A stretch of DNA of 59,164 nucleotides from UBA1181 sp045617845 (GTDB lineage Bacteria; Bacteroidota; Bacteroidia; Bacteroidales; Paludibacteraceae). Position 1 is the stretch's first letter. Every line of letters begins with the position of its first letter. Both the position numbers and the translations under genes were made by a program. Positions 1-7,836 of the stretch are shown in pieces. The stretch covers positions 1 to 59,164 of the forward strand of contig JAZLJL010000039.1 of assembly GCA_045617845.1 (NCBI GenBank), in the 5' to 3' direction. A model generated the notes under the pieces. It made no database searches. It saw only the letters and a list, made by a program, of their open reading frames with translations, and was not told where the DNA came from.

Positions 1-9
1 AGAACTGTT

Positions 10-110
10 GGGCTTTCAGCCCGTGGCATATTTATAAAATCGACAGTGGATCCTTTTCAAAAAAGCGAATCCGCAATATTGTGTTTACTGGTATTCTGGA
101 ATGTATAGTT
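10..110. repeat. Intergenic repeat relic, left copy
   Basis: A perfect short palindrome (GGGCTTTCAGCCC, 10-22) is followed at 54-110 by a segment that matches, with substitutions, a second segment at 2439-2493. Shared stretches include TTTTCAAAAAAG and a TTTACTGG-ATT core. The two copies lie on either side of the glycoside hydrolase gene. No open frame is shared, so these look like decayed intergenic or mobile repeats rather than genes. Confidence 0.4.
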
Positions 111-142
111 GACGATATTAATGTTTAGCGGACACCAATAAT

Positions 143-191
143 AAAAAAGACAATTTACGATTTACCAACGACCGGTAAATCGTAAATTGTC
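143..191 (-). terminator. Intrinsic terminator of the glycoside hydrolase gene
   Basis: An 18-bp perfect stem (arms 149-166 and 174-191) with a 7-base loop is followed on the minus strand by six T (143-148). It lies 18 bp after the stop of the hydrolase gene, which is transcribed leftward. Confidence 0.85.
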
Positions 192-208
192 AAATCACAT
201 AAAAAAAA

Positions 209-2161
209 CTAACGCACAATCTGTTTAGTAACGGTCCCGTTCATATCCTTCACCACAAACACGCCCTTTCTACCCAATCCACGCATCATGTCGTCATATG
301 AATCCGCCGCGACATCCGCGATTTTCACACCCATCAAATCATAGACCGTATAAACATTTCCATGAACATCCGGACGAAGAGAGAAGAGACCCGTTTCCTC
401 TCCAGGCACGCTGAACTTCAGCCAATCGACATTCACGTAGCTGCCCGTGATAGTCAGGCGAAGGCGATGTTCGCCCTCCGTCAGATTCACTGTACCAGCC
501 TTCATCTCCACATAAATGTCCCAACTCTCTCCATTCGGAACCATAATAGTGTCTAACAATGGTGTTCCATCCATCGACAGCAGGAAAGAAGATTGGTCGG
601 AGCCGGAAGAGACCATCGCGGTAAGGTCATAACTACCACCCTGCTCCACGTTCACCGTATATTCCAACCATTCGCCCTTTTCCGTGTAACCGATCGCCAA
701 ACCCTCCGCAGACTTCACCACATCCACCCCTTCGTCCATACGAAAAGAACCGTCACCCTTGTTCTCTCCTTCATTATCGTGGTAAGCCTGATCTTCACCG
801 CCCTCATCAAAATGCTCCACCTCAAGCGTGCCGGGAAGCGTAATCTGACCGCCGATGTAAGGCGATTGAGGGACACGAGGTTTTACGGAGGTAATATATA
901 TCCGATAAGCGTAAGTGATATCCGTGATGTTCACCGAGACATTGATTTGTCCGCCATTCACGTCATACTCCGTCTCGGAAAGCACACTCGTGGAATTGAC
1001 AGGAGAATCCTTGCCGCTCCAAGTGACACGCTCCACCTTCACATTCACACGGCTACCCAAGAAGGCAGGAATGCGTTTGATAGGCACACTAATCTCACCA
1101 AGCGTATTTCCTCCCAAAACGATGCTCGCCACCTTCTTCTCCCTATCCACTGAGGCGAAGCCATCCACACCCTCACTCTTATCGTTCGGAGGCGTCACAC
1201 GAGCCATATAGCCCTCCATCTCACCATACCACTTGTAGAGCCACCAGCCTCCGCCACGTTGGTTGTTGGAAGTCAACAAACTACCCAAACGACCGGGAAG
1301 TCCCGTGAACCACCAAGAAATCATGGCGCTCTCCACACCATGGCGCTCGAACTTGGCGATGAAAGGCACGGAGTAACCCGGACAACCCTCATATTTCTTC
1401 TTCGCGTCATCCGAACCCGCACAATACTCATTAATGCTCACCGCACGAGGCGAGATACCATACTTCTTCTCGATATTACGGAGCGACTCCAGCGAGCCCA
1501 CGAAACCGCCGGCGCCCCATTGGTGCCAACAAACCACGTCGGGCAAGCAATTATTATCCTTGCAGAACTTCAGGAACTGATCCATATAGTTCGAATCGAA
1601 CCACGCCAACGAAGGGCCGATGATCTTCTCGTTAGGGTCCAAAGAGCGCAAATACTGATACGTTTCCTTCCAAAACGAATTAAAAGAGAGACCATTAGGG
1701 TTTTTCCACGTGCCATTAGGCTCGTTCCAGATTTCGTAGCCGTCGAAATTTTGGATATTGGATTTCTTCTTCTCCTCCACCACAGACCTCACCTCATTCT
1801 TCCAGTGGTCCATGTTCTGGAACCTATAAGGCCAGCCTGGAAGGACATCCGCCAAACGGATCTGGATTCTACCGGTCGTATTAGCGATACGAGGCGATAC
1901 GAGGAACGCGCCGCCGATAGGCTGCTGGCGACCGTTTCCGCTACGGGCGGGACAGACGAAGACATTAGGCTTCAGAGGCGCCACATCCGCATCGATATTG
2001 CTCGGAAGCGTCTCAGTCAAGCCATAGAGGGAACCCGACGCCACATGCGTGGCAGTCCTGATGCTATCGGAGAGATCCACGGATAAAGTGGCCGCCGAAT
2101 AACCGTAAAATGGAAGCGCCATCATACAAAGAGTCAATGACAAACGATCAAGTGTATTCAT
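209..2161 (-). CDS. Secreted clan GH-A glycoside hydrolase with CBM6 module and C-terminal sorting region
   Basis: Probably a polysaccharide-degrading enzyme acting outside the cell. Residues 1-23 form a signal peptide. The catalytic part (about 35-430) has the clan GH-A hallmarks: a likely acid/base Glu147 in IWNEPNG and a likely nucleophile Glu245 in SINEY, with a WHQW motif between them. This arrangement resembles GH39-type xylosidases, but the family is not certain. Residues 440-584 look like a carbohydrate-binding module of family 6 (EVEHFDEGG, GYTEKGEWLEY, NVDWLKF), which typically binds xylan or beta-glucan. The last 60 residues (VYDLMGVKIA, GVFVVKD) resemble a T9SS type A sorting domain, suggesting export through type IX secretion. 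The gene stands alone with its own terminator and no SusC/SusD pair in view. The substrate cannot be assigned from sequence alone. Confidence 0.85.
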   Translation of the reverse strand: MNTLDRLSLTLCMMALPFYGYSAATLSVDLSDSIRTATHVASGSLYGLTETLPSNIDADVAPLKPNVFVCPARSGNGRQQPIGGAFLVSPRIANTTGRIQIRLADVLPGWPYRFQNMDHWKNEVRSVVEEKKKSNIQNFDGYEIWNEPNGTWKNPNGLSFNSFWKETYQYLRSLDPNEKIIGPSLAWFDSNYMDQFLKFCKDNNCLPDVVCWHQWGAGGFVGSLESLRNIEKKYGISPRAVSINEYCAGSDDAKKKYEGCPGYSVPFIAKFERHGVESAMISWWFTGLPGRLGSLLTSNNQRGGGWWLYKWYGEMEGYMARVTPPNDKSEGVDGFASVDREKKVASIVLGGNTLGEISVPIKRIPAFLGSRVNVKVERVTWSGKDSPVNSTSVLSETEYDVNGGQINVSVNITDITYAYRIYITSVKPRVPQSPYIGGQITLPGTLEVEHFDEGGEDQAYHDNEGENKGDGSFRMDEGVDVVKSAEGLAIGYTEKGEWLEYTVNVEQGGSYDLTAMVSSGSDQSSFLLSMDGTPLLDTIMVPNGESWDIYVEMKAGTVNLTEGEHRLRLTITGSYVNVDWLKFSVPGEETGLFSLRPDVHGNVYTVYDLMGVKIADVAADSYDDMMRGLGRKGVFVVKDMNGTVTKQIVR

Positions 2162-2260
2162 AATTGTATTCTTTATAGTGTAACGTTATTAAAATTCTTC
2201 TACCTTTTTGCGAAAAAATGTATTATAGAATTATAATACACAATAAACGCATTCTATGTT

Positions 2261-2416
2261 ATGTGCAACCCCTACGGGGTTGATGGATGTGATACAATTC
2301 CTTTTTCTACCGATGTGCAACCCCTACGGGGTTGTTTGATGTGATACAAATCCTTTTTCTACCGATATGGAACCCCTACGGGGTTCAATGAGAAAAGGGT
2401 CTCCGATATAACTCCC
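2261..2416. repeat. Three tandem 52-bp REP-like units with a CCCCTACGGGG palindrome
   Basis: Units begin at about 2261, 2313 and 2365, a strict 52-bp period. Each has the palindromic core AACCCCTACGGGGTT followed by a spacer (GATGTGATACAA-TCCTTTTTCTACCGAT) that is itself conserved. A related unit in the opposite orientation lies at 29449-29507. Because the whole unit is repeated and there are no unique spacers, this is not a CRISPR array. Such short palindromic intergenic repeats are known in many bacterial genomes; no transposase is visible nearby. Confidence 0.8.
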
Positions 2417-2438
2417 GTTGTTTGATTAGGGAACTTGG

Positions 2439-2493
2439 TTTTCAAAAAAGAATTCGAAACACCGTATTTACTGGCATTGCAGACTATATTGGA
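2439..2493. repeat. Intergenic repeat relic, right copy
   Basis: This is the diverged partner of the segment at 54-110. It shares TTTTCAAAAAAG, the order of the following blocks and the TTTACTGG-ATT core. It sits on the other side of the hydrolase gene in the same orientation. Confidence 0.4.
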
Positions 2494-2748
2494 ACCGTTC
2501 CCCATTCCGAACAACGCAAATGTAAGGAGCGTGAAAATCTTTCTTAGGGAATTATCGTTCATGAACATGTAAAAAAGTCCCAACAGGCAGATTGAGACTA
2601 TTTTACCATCGAAATGGGACTATTTTCCCATAAACAATATGGGCAAACACCCACAAGCGCCATCCGACATTTGGGAATCATCGGTAAAAATATTAGATTT
2701 ACATCCAAAGAATATTATTCTCCGTTAAGGCTAAAGAAGAAAAGCAAA

Positions 2749-3321
2749 ATGATTCTATTACTGACAGGCGCCTCCCACACGGGGAAAACGCTTTTGGCGC
2801 AACGATTGTTAGAGCGGCTACACATTCCGTACCTCTCCATGGACCACGTCAAAATGGGTCTCATCCGCACAGGAATGACAGACCTCACGCCCATGGACGA
2901 CGAAAAGATGGTAGAGGTTTTGTGGCCTATCATCAGAGAGATGATCAAGACAGCCGTCGAAAACAAGCAAGACTTGATTGTGGAAGGTTGTTATGTGCCA
3001 GAGAATTGGCAGGCGGATTTCGCAGAAATCTATCTAAAGGAGATACACTATTTGTGCTTGATAATGACCACGCAATACATTGAAAATCACTTCAATGAAA
3101 TATCAGAGCACGGTTGTGAGATAGAAAAGCGATTGGAGAATGATTGCGACAAGCAAGAACTGATTCGTGAAAACAATCGTTTTGGGGCGCAATGCAAAAA
3201 AGAGAGACTTCCCCACCTATTGATTTCAGAAAACTATGACGTCAATGCAGAAAGGGCGTTGGAAGCCATGGGCTTAATCAACATCCCAGCCGCTCCATCG
3301 AACGGTCATGAACCTTGCTGA
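2749..3321 (+). CDS. Small P-loop kinase / AAA-type nucleotide-binding protein
   Basis: A 190-residue protein opening with a strand and a Walker A motif, GASHTGKT, at residues 7-14, as in zeta-toxin-like, 2-phosphoglycerate-kinase-like and shikimate-kinase-like P-loop enzymes. A DLIVEGCYV segment could supply the second strand and a catalytic acid. It probably phosphorylates a small molecule using ATP; the substrate is unknown. The frame is open from 2614, but the 45 extra residues (polar, without a motif) lie upstream of the typical N-terminal strand, so the ATG at 2749 is preferred. It converges with HTCS 1 with only 12 bp between stop codons and no clear terminator. No antitoxin partner is seen, so a toxin role is not supported. 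Confidence 0.7.
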   Translation: MILLLTGASHTGKTLLAQRLLERLHIPYLSMDHVKMGLIRTGMTDLTPMDDEKMVEVLWPIIREMIKTAVENKQDLIVEGCYVPENWQADFAEIYLKEIHYLCLIMTTQYIENHFNEISEHGCEIEKRLENDCDKQELIRENNRFGAQCKKERLPHLLISENYDVNAERALEAMGLINIPAAPSNGHEPC

Positions 3322-3333
3322 AGAATAAAAATC

Positions 3334-6300
3334 TCACGCCTTGATCTGCGTCGGAGAGACTCCGAAATAGGCTTTGAAGCGTTTGCTGAAATAAGATGGA
3401 TCAGAGAATCCGACGGAATAAGCCACGTCCGACACCGAAGGGAAACTCTGCATCTTGAGCAGGCGCATCGCCTCGTTCAGACGATAGTCGCTCAGCAATT
3501 CAAGCGGAGACTTGCCCACCAGCAGTTTCACGCGGCGGAACATGGTCGAGCGGCTCACGCAAAGGACATCCGCCAAATCATCCACAGAGAGTTCCGTATC
3601 AGTGTAGCGTTCGCGGACCAGCTCCATAAACTTAGCCACGAATGGATCTTCCTTCACCTTCTGAGGCTCCGTCTCTGCGCTCTCCTCCCCCTTCGGCTTC
3701 ATCAACTGCGCCAACAAATAGGCACGCTCCTGCTTGCGTAACTTAAATATGCTACGCAACTTCGCCATGAGTTCCTCTTGGCTGAACGGTTTAGGAATAT
3801 AGTCTATCGCACCTTGGGTAAGACCCAAGAGGCGGTCGCTCTCATCGGTCCGCGCCGAAAGGAAAAGAATCGGTATGTGAGAGAAGAGCTCGTCGCCCTG
3901 CAACTTGACGCACATCTCGATACCGTTCATGACAGGCATATCCACGTCGCTCAAAATCAGGTCCACATCATTATCCCTCACCACATCCAACGCCGCCTGA
4001 CCATCGTGAGCCACCAAGACCTCACAGAAATCGGAGAGCAAAGTCTTCATATTCTCGCAGATAAGCGGATTATCATCCACCATCAGAATCACATTATCAG
4101 CCAAACATTCACGGGTCTCCTCGCTCTTATCGGAGAGAGTCCGCTTCACATCCTCCTCGAAGACCACCTTCGCCTCAGAGGCAGGCAAGGTAATGGTGAA
4201 GCGTGTGCCTTCGCCCACTTTGCTGGCGACATCAAAAGTTCCCCCATTGAGTTGGACATATTTCTTGCACATGACCAGACCCAAGCCGGTACCGCGCTCA
4301 TGGTCGGTTCCATCGGTACTCTCCACTCGTCCTTCCGAAAGGAGGCTACGAACCGTCTCCTCAGCCATACCCACGCCCGAATCCTGCACGAAGAGAACAA
4401 TAGAGCCGTTCTCCTCAGAGGCGCCCACAGTGATAGTTCCACCCTGACCCGTGAACTTCACCGCATTCCCCAAGAGGTTGCGCACCACGGCACTGATCAT
4501 ACGAGAGTCCGCGAAAGCCTTGTGTTCCAACGACATACGTTTTTCGCAAACAATCTCCTTACGTTTTAATTGAGCGGCGGTCAGCTGCACCGCATCCTCC
4601 ACCACCGGCAACAAATCGAAGTCCTGCGGTTTGCAGACAAGGTCCTCATTCTTAGACTGCGCCCAATCCAAAAGCTTCAGCATCTCACCCTGAAGCGTCT
4701 TGGCGGAATCCCGCACATCCGAAATCAGCGAGTGCCGGCTCTCAGGCGACATCTCCCGCTCCTTGTTCAGCCAATTCTCCAAAGCGACCACAATCGCAAA
4801 CATAGGATTCCTCAAGTCGTGACCGATTACGGAAATCAAACTATCCTTATCCTTCAGCGCATTCTGCAGCTCCATGGTACGGAGCGACACCTGCTCGTTC
4901 AACATATTCTTTTGGGCGATCAGACGTTTCATCCTCCACTTGAAAACAAGATAGACAAGCACGAGGGCAAGCAAGCCCGCCAAGGCATAGAACCACCACG
5001 TGTTCCACCAAGGCGGCAAGACGATAAGCGGGAGAGAGACAATCTTCTCCTCGCAAGCCACATTCGTTCGGAAAGCCCTCACCTCCAGCGTATATTCGCC
5101 CGTAGGAATATAAGAGAAATTCACCTTGCGGTCTGCCTGCAGCGGCTGCCACTCCTCCTGCAAGCCCACCAACCTATACTGGCACTGCACACGGTCAGCG
5201 TCCGAATAATCTATCACATCCACATCAAAGGCAATGTCAGTCTGCCCATACGCCAGCCGCAGCTCAGCCATCTTAGACAAAGGCACTCCAGCCAAGAGTT
5301 CGGAGGAGGCAGAGACCTTCTTCCCTCCCAGATACAACTGAGAAAGAGAGAGATAAGGAATCACCGTGTCGAACGACAGACGGAGAGGATCCACGCTGAT
5401 GAAACCCTCATTCGTGCCGAAATAGAGTTTACCATCCTTCGCCTTGAAACTAGAGCGAGGCTGGAAGAGGAAAGACTTCACGTCGATGTAGTTCTCAGGC
5501 AAGCGAGAACACTCCCGCTTCGCATAATCGAAAGAGAGGATACCCTCGTCGCCCGCCACCCAGTAACGACCGTCGTCATCCTTCGTGATATCACGGAAAT
5601 AGGCATGTGGCACGAAATCCAGCAATTCAGGCTTAGGAGAATCAGGGCGGTAATGCGCCAAGCCACGGTTCGTGGCGACGAAAATGCCACCCTCACCGTC
5701 CGAAATCATGTCGATAAGGCCCAAAAGATTATCCGTCGTATCCGTATTCCTTTCATACAAAACATAGTTACCATTCGTCTCACGCCACAACATATTGGAC
5801 GAGAGGACCCACAAATCACCCTTGTCGCCAGCGCAGACAGAGAGAATCCAACCATTATCAAGATCGGAGAGCGAGTCAGGGAACTGAACCTTCTCCCACG
5901 AAGAAGAACCAGACCTCAGACGATAGTAGCCATCCCCCGAAGAGCAAGCCACCAAGTCGGAACCATTGACAGATTTGATACCGAAGAAACAGTTAGACGG
6001 AGAAGCGACACCGTCGAAACGTTCACGTTCGAACACACCCGTGTTCGGGTCGCAGCGATAGACGCCGCCACCCCAAGAGGCGACATAGCAAACGTCCGAT
6101 TTCTGCGCAACGACGCCCGAAATGTTATTATTCGGGAACTTCACGATAGGCTTCACATGGAACTTATCGTCCAACGAGAAGAGACCGCCGCCATCCACGC
6201 CCACCAACAATCCGCCGCGACCATCATCCTGAAACGAAGAACAGACCACCGAAGGGAAGCCGAAATTCCAAGAACAGGTAATACCCGTCGCGTTATGTTT

Positions 6301-7299
6301 ACGATAATGCCAGACACCAGAGCTCTGCGTGCCGAACCAGATATCGCCCTTGGAGTCCTTCATCAAGCAATAAATCTTCCGCACCTCTTCCACCGAAGCG
6401 TTGAAAGGCACCAAGTTGGTGAACGCAGGTTCAGGGCTCAGTAAATCATCCGTATACCACAAACCGGAGGCATCCGTAGCGATCCAGAAACGGTTCGCCT
6501 CGTCGCGGACGATATTGGTGATGCAATCGAAAGGCGTCTTCACCACGATAGGCTCACGGACAGACTTCTCCTTCACGTTAAAAATCCACACTTCGGAAGT
6601 CTGCCCCGCCACAATAAGCAACGAATCGTTCAGCGGAACCATCGTGCGGACGAAGCTGCAAGCGTCGCCCTGCGGCACATAACCATAAATCTGCTTGCCA
6701 TCCGCGTCGAAGACCATCATCGAGTCCATGGATCCCAACCAATAGCGGTCATATTCGTCCACAAACATCGCGCGGGTGAAGCGGTTGCGCGTCCCCTCAT
6801 AAAGTGCGTTTTGGTTAGCGTAGCAATGATTTTGTTCATCGTAGGTATAGACACCCGCACCCGTGTAAAGATATTGTTTGCCACCATGAAAATAGACATT
6901 CATCGTCTCCTGGAAAAAAGAAGTTCCCCCCTGTATGCTACCCGCCCAAACGCTATCCGCCAGCGGGTCATACTCCACATACAAGCCAGAGTAGCCGCCC
7001 GCCGCCACACGTCCGCATGGCAAAGCGTGGACGAAAAGGAAATCCTCCCTCGTCATATTCGCATAATCGTCCTTGCGATGATGTTTGAACGATTGCCCGT
7101 CGAAGCGCTCCAAACCGAAATCCGTAGCGATCCACACGAATCCGTCAGCATCCTGATCAATAGAAAACACACGATTAGAGACCAGCCCATCCTTAGTGGT
7201 GAAATGGTCGAAGAATCCATACTCCACAGAGGCGGCACGAAGCGCCACGGAACCCACGAAGAGCAGGAGCAAGGAGAATATGTGACGATACCTAATCAC
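3334..7299 (-). CDS. Hybrid two-component system regulator (HTCS 1)
   Basis: A one-protein two-component system of 1321 residues. A signal peptide (about 1-22) precedes a periplasmic beta-propeller of Reg_prop repeats (recurring GFVWIATD/GDIWFGT-like motifs) and a Y_Y_Y domain near 690-760. A transmembrane helix lies at about 768-787. The cytoplasmic part has a HisKA helix with phosphoacceptor His827 (GHDLRNP), a HATPase domain with NLLGNAVKF, DSGVGM and GTGLGL boxes, a receiver with Asp1118 (LSDVDMP), and an AraC-type HTH (about 1220-1321). Family members usually sense oligosaccharides in the periplasm and activate polysaccharide-utilisation genes. Here no SusC/SusD genes lie nearby, so the target is unknown. 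It resembles HTCS 3 more than HTCS 2 in the histidine box. Confidence 0.95.
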   Translation of the reverse strand: MIRYRHIFSLLLLFVGSVALRAASVEYGFFDHFTTKDGLVSNRVFSIDQDADGFVWIATDFGLERFDGQSFKHHRKDDYANMTREDFLFVHALPCGRVAAGGYSGLYVEYDPLADSVWAGSIQGGTSFFQETMNVYFHGGKQYLYTGAGVYTYDEQNHCYANQNALYEGTRNRFTRAMFVDEYDRYWLGSMDSMMVFDADGKQIYGYVPQGDACSFVRTMVPLNDSLLIVAGQTSEVWIFNVKEKSVREPIVVKTPFDCITNIVRDEANRFWIATDASGLWYTDDLLSPEPAFTNLVPFNASVEEVRKIYCLMKDSKGDIWFGTQSSGVWHYRKHNATGITCSWNFGFPSVVCSSFQDDGRGGLLVGVDGGGLFSLDDKFHVKPIVKFPNNNISGVVAQKSDVCYVASWGGGVYRCDPNTGVFERERFDGVASPSNCFFGIKSVNGSDLVACSSGDGYYRLRSGSSSWEKVQFPDSLSDLDNGWILSVCAGDKGDLWVLSSNMLWRETNGNYVLYERNTDTTDNLLGLIDMISDGEGGIFVATNRGLAHYRPDSPKPELLDFVPHAYFRDITKDDDGRYWVAGDEGILSFDYAKRECSRLPENYIDVKSFLFQPRSSFKAKDGKLYFGTNEGFISVDPLRLSFDTVIPYLSLSQLYLGGKKVSASSELLAGVPLSKMAELRLAYGQTDIAFDVDVIDYSDADRVQCQYRLVGLQEEWQPLQADRKVNFSYIPTGEYTLEVRAFRTNVACEEKIVSLPLIVLPPWWNTWWFYALAGLLALVLVYLVFKWRMKRLIAQKNMLNEQVSLRTMELQNALKDKDSLISVIGHDLRNPMFAIVVALENWLNKEREMSPESRHSLISDVRDSAKTLQGEMLKLLDWAQSKNEDLVCKPQDFDLLPVVEDAVQLTAAQLKRKEIVCEKRMSLEHKAFADSRMISAVVRNLLGNAVKFTGQGGTITVGASEENGSIVLFVQDSGVGMAEETVRSLLSEGRVESTDGTDHERGTGLGLVMCKKYVQLNGGTFDVASKVGEGTRFTITLPASEAKVVFEEDVKRTLSDKSEETRECLADNVILMVDDNPLICENMKTLLSDFCEVLVAHDGQAALDVVRDNDVDLILSDVDMPVMNGIEMCVKLQGDELFSHIPILFLSARTDESDRLLGLTQGAIDYIPKPFSQEELMAKLRSIFKLRKQERAYLLAQLMKPKGEESAETEPQKVKEDPFVAKFMELVRERYTDTELSVDDLADVLCVSRSTMFRRVKLLVGKSPLELLSDYRLNEAMRLLKMQSFPSVSDVAYSVGFSDPSYFSKRFKAYFGVSPTQIKA

Positions 7300-7347
7300 T
7301 GGTATAAGATATTAAGGTTGAGTATAATATGCTCTAATACAATAGAA

Positions 7348-7364
7348 CAAAAATAACAAATTTA
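7348..7364 (-). promoter_or_regulatory. Putative promoter of HTCS 1 (-7 box)
   Basis: TATTTTTG on the minus strand (7348-7355) fits the Bacteroidota -7 consensus TAnnTTTG, about 50 bp upstream of the start codon. TTTG tracts lie further upstream at slightly short spacing. Confidence 0.4.
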
Positions 7365-7410
7365 TCGACAAACAAAACAGGGAAAGCAATTTAAATACAA
7401 CAACATCAGA

Positions 7411-7836
7411 CTATTTAATAGCCTTACGGAAGAGCGTCTTGACCAACACTTTATGGAAGATCCAAATGACGGCGAAATATAATTTACCAAAAAAATTATT
7501 GAATTTGACCACCGTAGTGACAGCGGCATCCTGCCAGCCTTGGTCAGGTTGGGAGCAATAGATACCGATCCAAAAAGAGAGATGCTTGTCATGCTTGCAA
7601 AGGATGATTTCCTCCCCACTCCTTTCATCGACGAGACGACGGAAGCCGTCACCCGCCTCTATTCCGAACGGTTTCACCAGACGATTCCTCAAATCCATCA
7701 ACCAAGCGACCGGCTTGGGGAATTCGCAGAACATCCGTTCGAAGAGAGCGTCCGGAGAGAGCGGTTCAGCCCTATTGATCCGTTCAGAGACGGTATCGTA
7801 ATAATCGGAAGGAATATATTTATCAATCAGTTTCAT
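7411..7836 (-). CDS. DUF2867 family protein
   Basis: A 141-residue protein of a family of unknown function, recognised from the LRNRLVKPFG stretch, the KHLSFWIGIY strand and the C-terminal VVKFNNFFGKLYFAVIWIFH segment that typifies DUF2867. No signal peptide. Starts at an ATGATG pair (7834-7839); the longer frame to 7890 has no family similarity. The start lies inside the last codons of the upstream gene (stop at 7823), so the two overlap by about 14 bp and are probably translationally coupled. Confidence 0.75.
   Translation of the reverse strand: MKLIDKYIPSDYYDTVSERINRAEPLSPDALFERMFCEFPKPVAWLMDLRNRLVKPFGIEAGDGFRRLVDERSGEEIILCKHDKHLSFWIGIYCSQPDQGWQDAAVTTVVKFNNFFGKLYFAVIWIFHKVLVKTLFRKAIK

Larger units (their letters stand above)
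2162..2748. other. 587-bp gene-free stretch with repeats
   Basis: Between the hydrolase start and the chosen start of the P-loop kinase there is an AT-rich leader (2162-2255), three REP-like units (2261-2416) and a repeat relic (2439-2493). A 74-codon minus-strand frame at 2359-2583 begins with a signal-peptide-like stretch but runs straight into the repeats; it is not called as a gene. Confidence 0.6.

Noticed and set aside
2261..2416. Possible short CRISPR array
   Set aside because: The 52-bp units are conserved over their full length, including the supposed spacers; no unique spacers and no cas genes.
2359..2583. 74-codon minus-strand frame with a signal-peptide-like start
   Set aside because: Its second half is the repeat relic and REP-like unit, and it has no promoter, partner or family.
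2749..3321. Zeta-toxin half of a toxin-antitoxin pair
   Set aside because: Only the general P-loop kinase fold is visible; no antitoxin gene adjoins it and no zeta-specific residues could be confirmed.
4570..6444. 624-codon plus-strand frame
   Set aside because: Lies wholly antisense to HTCS 1, is rich in Arg/His/Ile as expected for a shadow frame, and has no recognisable domain.
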